In this document: positions 62,059 to 64,000 of the stretch, one piece after another
How the letters are laid out: every line of letters starts with the position of its first letter
How positions within the stretch are numbered: position 1 is the stretch's first letter
Source: JBCCMF01 sp038747545
Lineage (GTDB): Bacteria; Bacteroidota; Rhodothermia; Rhodothermales; JBCCMF01
Assembly: GCA_038747545.1 (NCBI GenBank)
Contig: JBCDJT010000003.1
Coordinates: 25,735 to 89,734 of the forward strand
Reading direction: 5' to 3'
Length of the DNA stretch: 64,000 nt
Made by a program: the position numbers and the translations under genes
The notes under the pieces: generated by a model
What the model was told of the DNA's origin: nothing
Databases searched by the model: none
The model's input: the letters and a program-made list of their open reading frames with translations, nothing else

Positions 62059-63443
62059 AGCTCGCGCACTTTGATGCTGCGGAACCAGACTTCGTCGCCG
62101 TGATCCTGCAGCAGCAGGTGGCCGCGCTCGGCCTCACCGAAGGCTGGCCATACGTTGTATTTGCTCTTCTGCACCAGCGCCCGGTACATCATGGTGCCGC
62201 GCTCGTACTCCATGATCTTGACGTTGTTGAGCCAGTGCTCTACGTGGTTGCCTCGCACCACGATGCGCGCCTTGTTCCACGCGCCGATGCCATTGAACGG
62301 CTTGCCGCGCCCAGGAACGGAGAGGTTTTCGGCAGGGATGAGGTCATAGAGCGAGCCGAGCGTGCGGTTGCCACCCACGCCCTGCTTGGCGTCGGGGTGC
62401 TTGTCGTCGTCGAGGAGTTGGTACTCCAGCCCGATGGCAGACCCCGGGCCTTTGTTGAGGTCGGGCTTGACGAAGTACTTGATGCCGCTGTTGGCGCCCT
62501 CGGTGAGCACGAAGTCGAGTTCGAGCTCGAAATGTCCGCCGAACGTGGTGCGCGTGACGATATCGCCGCCGTTGGCCGACTCGGCGCCGCCCGAGGCACG
62601 CACCTTCAGGATGCCGTCCTCCATGGCCCAGCCTTGCGCGGGGAAGTCGTCGAGCTTGGCGCCGCGCCAGCCGTCGGGCGTGCGGCCGTCCCACAGCAGC
62701 CGCCATCCTTCGCGCTTCTCTTCGTCGCTGAGTTCGTTCTTCAGGTAGCTGATGACCTCCACATCGGGGTCTACAGGCCAGCGGCTTGCTTCCAGGTTGT
62801 CGGTCTTGATGCGCAGGTTGCGCCACATCACCTTGGTGCCGTCCTGGTCGTCGCGGTTGATGCTGTGTACCTGCAGGCCGATGAAGCCAGACGCGGTCAT
62901 GTCATCCACGAGGTTCGACGCCATCTGGCCGTTCACCCACGTGCGGATGGTGTGGCCGATGGCTTCCACGCGGATCGTGTTCCACTGGCCGTTGACGAAG
63001 GCCTTCTGGGCGGGCTCGTTGCGCGAGAGCGGGTAGAGCCAGCCGCGCCGCGCTTCGTCGTAGATGCCGCCCGTGTAGGCGCGTGGGCTGGGGTCGAGCT
63101 CCACCTGGTAGCCATGCACGCGGCCGTTTCGGTAGTCCGGCGTGCTCAGGCTGCGGATCTGGACCCCCGAGTTGAGGCGCGGGTCTACCATCGCCTCGTA
63201 CTCCAGGATAAAGTCGCCATATTCGCCCGGAGGGCTGAGGAAGCTGTTCGGCGTGTTGAGCTTCGAGACGCCCACGATAGCGCCATCCTCCACGAAGTAG
63301 TCGGCCTCGCCGTTGCGCTGCGTCCAATCGTCAATCGAGGTGCCGTCAAACAGGGGTTGCCAGCCGTCGTCTTGCGCGACGGCCGTAATCGGAAACAAGG
63401 CGAGCAGAAGGAGCAGCGTACACGTGCGCATGGTTGGGTACAT
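62055..63443 (-). CDS. Tandem DUF1080 secreted protein (3-keto-disaccharide hydrolase-like)
   Basis: A 462-residue protein with a signal peptide (LLLLLALFPITAVAQD). Two concanavalin-like DUF1080 domains follow. The first (about 27-215) has WQPLFDGTSIDDW and IRSLSTPDYRNGRVHGYQVELDP. The second (about 240-460) has WRLLWDGRTPDGW, ANSGIKYFV and YQLLDDDKHPDA. DUF1080 proteins include hydrolases of 3-keto-glycosides, acting after a sugar-oxidising dehydrogenase. It precedes eda and overlaps it by four bases, so the released sugar may feed the Entner-Doudoroff route (inference). An ATG five codons in (63431) could also start the signal peptide. Confidence 0.85.
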   Translation of the reverse strand: MYPTMRTCTLLLLLALFPITAVAQDDGWQPLFDGTSIDDWTQRNGEADYFVEDGAIVGVSKLNTPNSFLSPPGEYGDFILEYEAMVDPRLNSGVQIRSLSTPDYRNGRVHGYQVELDPSPRAYTGGIYDEARRGWLYPLSRNEPAQKAFVNGQWNTIRVEAIGHTIRTWVNGQMASNLVDDMTASGFIGLQVHSINRDDQDGTKVMWRNLRIKTDNLEASRWPVDPDVEVISYLKNELSDEEKREGWRLLWDGRTPDGWRGAKLDDFPAQGWAMEDGILKVRASGGAESANGGDIVTRTTFGGHFELELDFVLTEGANSGIKYFVKPDLNKGPGSAIGLEYQLLDDDKHPDAKQGVGGNRTLGSLYDLIPAENLSVPGRGKPFNGIGAWNKARIVVRGNHVEHWLNNVKIMEYERGTMMYRALVQKSKYNVWPAFGEAERGHLLLQDHGDEVWFRSIKVREL

Positions 63444-63479
63444 CAGGGGTCGTGAAACAGGCGAAAAAGACGCGGCGGC

Positions 63480-63770
63480 TTACTGATAGTCGTAGACCAC
63501 CACCTTCGTCCAGAGGTGTGAGTACGTATCGACGAAGTGCAGGTGGATGGGGTCCACCTGATAGGCGTCGTGTGATTCCAGGGAGTCGCAGATGATGGTG
63601 AGGCCGTAGTCGAACGATTTATCGGTGACTGGGCGCTCGTGCGTGTCGGCTTGCTGGCCGAAGAAGCCATGCGAAACGCTCTGGATGGCGATCAGGCTGT
63701 TCAGCCCGCGCTCAAATACAGCACGGTCGGCATCGGGAGCGAGCCAGAAGAAAACGGTGTGGACGAGCAT
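63480..63770 (-). CDS. Dabb-domain stress-response protein
   Basis: A 96-residue alpha/beta-barrel protein: MLVHTVFFWLAPDADRAVF at the start, SHGFFGQQADTHERPV, FDYGLTIICDSLESHDAYQVDPIH and YSHLWTKVVVYDYQ at the end. The Dabb pattern (stress responsive A/B barrel) occurs in small dimeric proteins of heterogeneous function. It lies 36 bases upstream of the DUF1080 gene on the same strand, so it is probably the first gene of that operon. Confidence 0.85.
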   Translation of the reverse strand: MLVHTVFFWLAPDADRAVFERGLNSLIAIQSVSHGFFGQQADTHERPVTDKSFDYGLTIICDSLESHDAYQVDPIHLHFVDTYSHLWTKVVVYDYQ

Positions 63771-63859
63771 CGGTAACGCAGGGTGGCGAGGACAGTACGG
63801 TAGCGTGTTCTAAGGTAGGCACTGGCTCGGTCATCCGAAACGGTCATCGGCCAGACGTC

Positions 63860-64000
63860 CAGGGCGAGCGCATTCTAAATTTGGGGTGGTGCGGATGGCT
63901 CGGTGCAGCGTAATCTGGCCGGGTTCGATCCGTCCCTGTTCGCCACCACCGCCATGCCGCCAACGAGCTTCGCACACCACTTCGCTGATCTCGATGACCC
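63860..64000 (+). mobile_element. Possible left end of an ISAs1-type insertion sequence
   Basis: The sequence CAGGGCGAGCGCATTC at 63860-63875 resembles the CAGGG terminus of ISAs1-family elements. About 80 bases later a frame begins at 63954 that reads MPPTSFAHHFADLDDP before the window ends. The 'HFADL.DP' start is typical of ISAs1 transposases. No right end or target duplication can be seen, because the element runs off the window. A chance match is possible. Confidence 0.3.
63954..64000 (+). CDS. Partial transposase-like frame at window end
   Basis: Only the first 15 codons are visible (MPPTSFAHHFADLDD, with P as the start of the next). The pattern HFADLxDP is found at the N-terminus of ISAs1-family transposases, whose domain recognises the terminal repeats. 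A CAGGG-type end at 63860 supports this. The reading needs the sequence beyond 64000 for confirmation. Confidence 0.3.
   Translation, partial: MPPTSFAHHFADLDD

Noticed and set aside
62100..63455. 451-codon open frame on the plus strand
   Set aside because: It is antisense to the tandem DUF1080 gene with signal peptide and clear domain motifs. No family pattern in the frame.
63863..63948. tRNA-like segment: GGCGAGC and GTTCGCC can pair, with ACCA at the end and GGTTCGATCC before it
   Set aside because: The T arm does not pair (CCGGG against CGTCC), the spacing between TTCGATC and the final CCA is two bases too long, and no D or anticodon arm fits. The match is treated as chance.

Overview
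The window is GC-rich chromosomal DNA from a bacterium that looks like a member of the Rhodothermota/Bacteroidota (Rhodothermus/Salinibacter-like). The lineage call is inference. It rests on two secreted proteins ending in a 'YPNP'-type C-terminal sorting domain (28208-29563 and 46785-48206), a PUR-alpha-like DUF3276 protein (14474-14875), a GWxTD protein (58930-61329), a TraR/DksA protein that has lost most zinc-finger cysteines (33394-33795), and an IleRS with the GIHH signature. No rRNA, tRNA, CRISPR array or complete mobile element was found. The content is mostly housekeeping and cell-envelope genes mixed with lineage-specific secreted proteins.

Layout. 1-5404: dodecin, a YdjC-type deacetylase, a SnoaL-like protein, a DegP/HtrA protease with a clear terminator, and a receiver-nucleotidyl cyclase-PilZ-like protein. 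5636-12425: a PadR regulator coupled to a large FtsX/MacB-type permease, a serine hydrolase, a DUF411 metal-binding protein, an SPFH protein and MurB. 12690-19754: a BatD-like/trypsin/TPR secreted protein, the PUR protein, a beta-propeller lipoprotein, an SLBB protein with a Wzc-type tyrosine autokinase (exopolysaccharide export), and a barrel-like protein. 19850-20330 is a decayed gene. 20327-29563: an HD phosphohydrolase, a polysaccharide deacetylase, a bacteriophytochrome kinase, a lipase, an NAD-sugar epimerase, a TspO-like membrane protein and a sorted secreted protein. 29678-34823: a flippase-like membrane protein, DUF3047, a GT4 glycosyltransferase, LspA, the DksA-like protein and PurU.

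34824-46134: a 125-bp palindromic repeat, IleRS, two tandem paralogous secreted proteins, a small P-loop kinase, an aldehyde dehydrogenase, a second palindromic repeat, a GH62 lipoprotein, a SOUL heme protein and an isolated nuoI. 46318-53692: a small lipoprotein, an M64 peptidase, MltG, an EVE/McrB-like AAA+ protein, and a CAP-TPR-CAP cluster. 53848-64000: a VOC protein, a BlaI repressor with a 1,403-residue BlaR1-like M56 protein under a recognisable promoter/operator, a GWxTD TPR protein, a KDPG-aldolase/DUF1080 pair, a Dabb protein, and the probable left end of an ISAs1-type element running off the window.

The clearest candidates for undescribed biology are the stand-alone EVE-McrB-like ATPase (49674-51353), the BlaI/M56 pair whose sensor carries four copies of a repeated extracytoplasmic module (54259-58933), the receiver-cyclase-PilZ protein with guanylate-type substrate residues, and the tandem secreted paralogues at 38471-40503. 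All domain names come from reading the sequence by eye. No database search was run.
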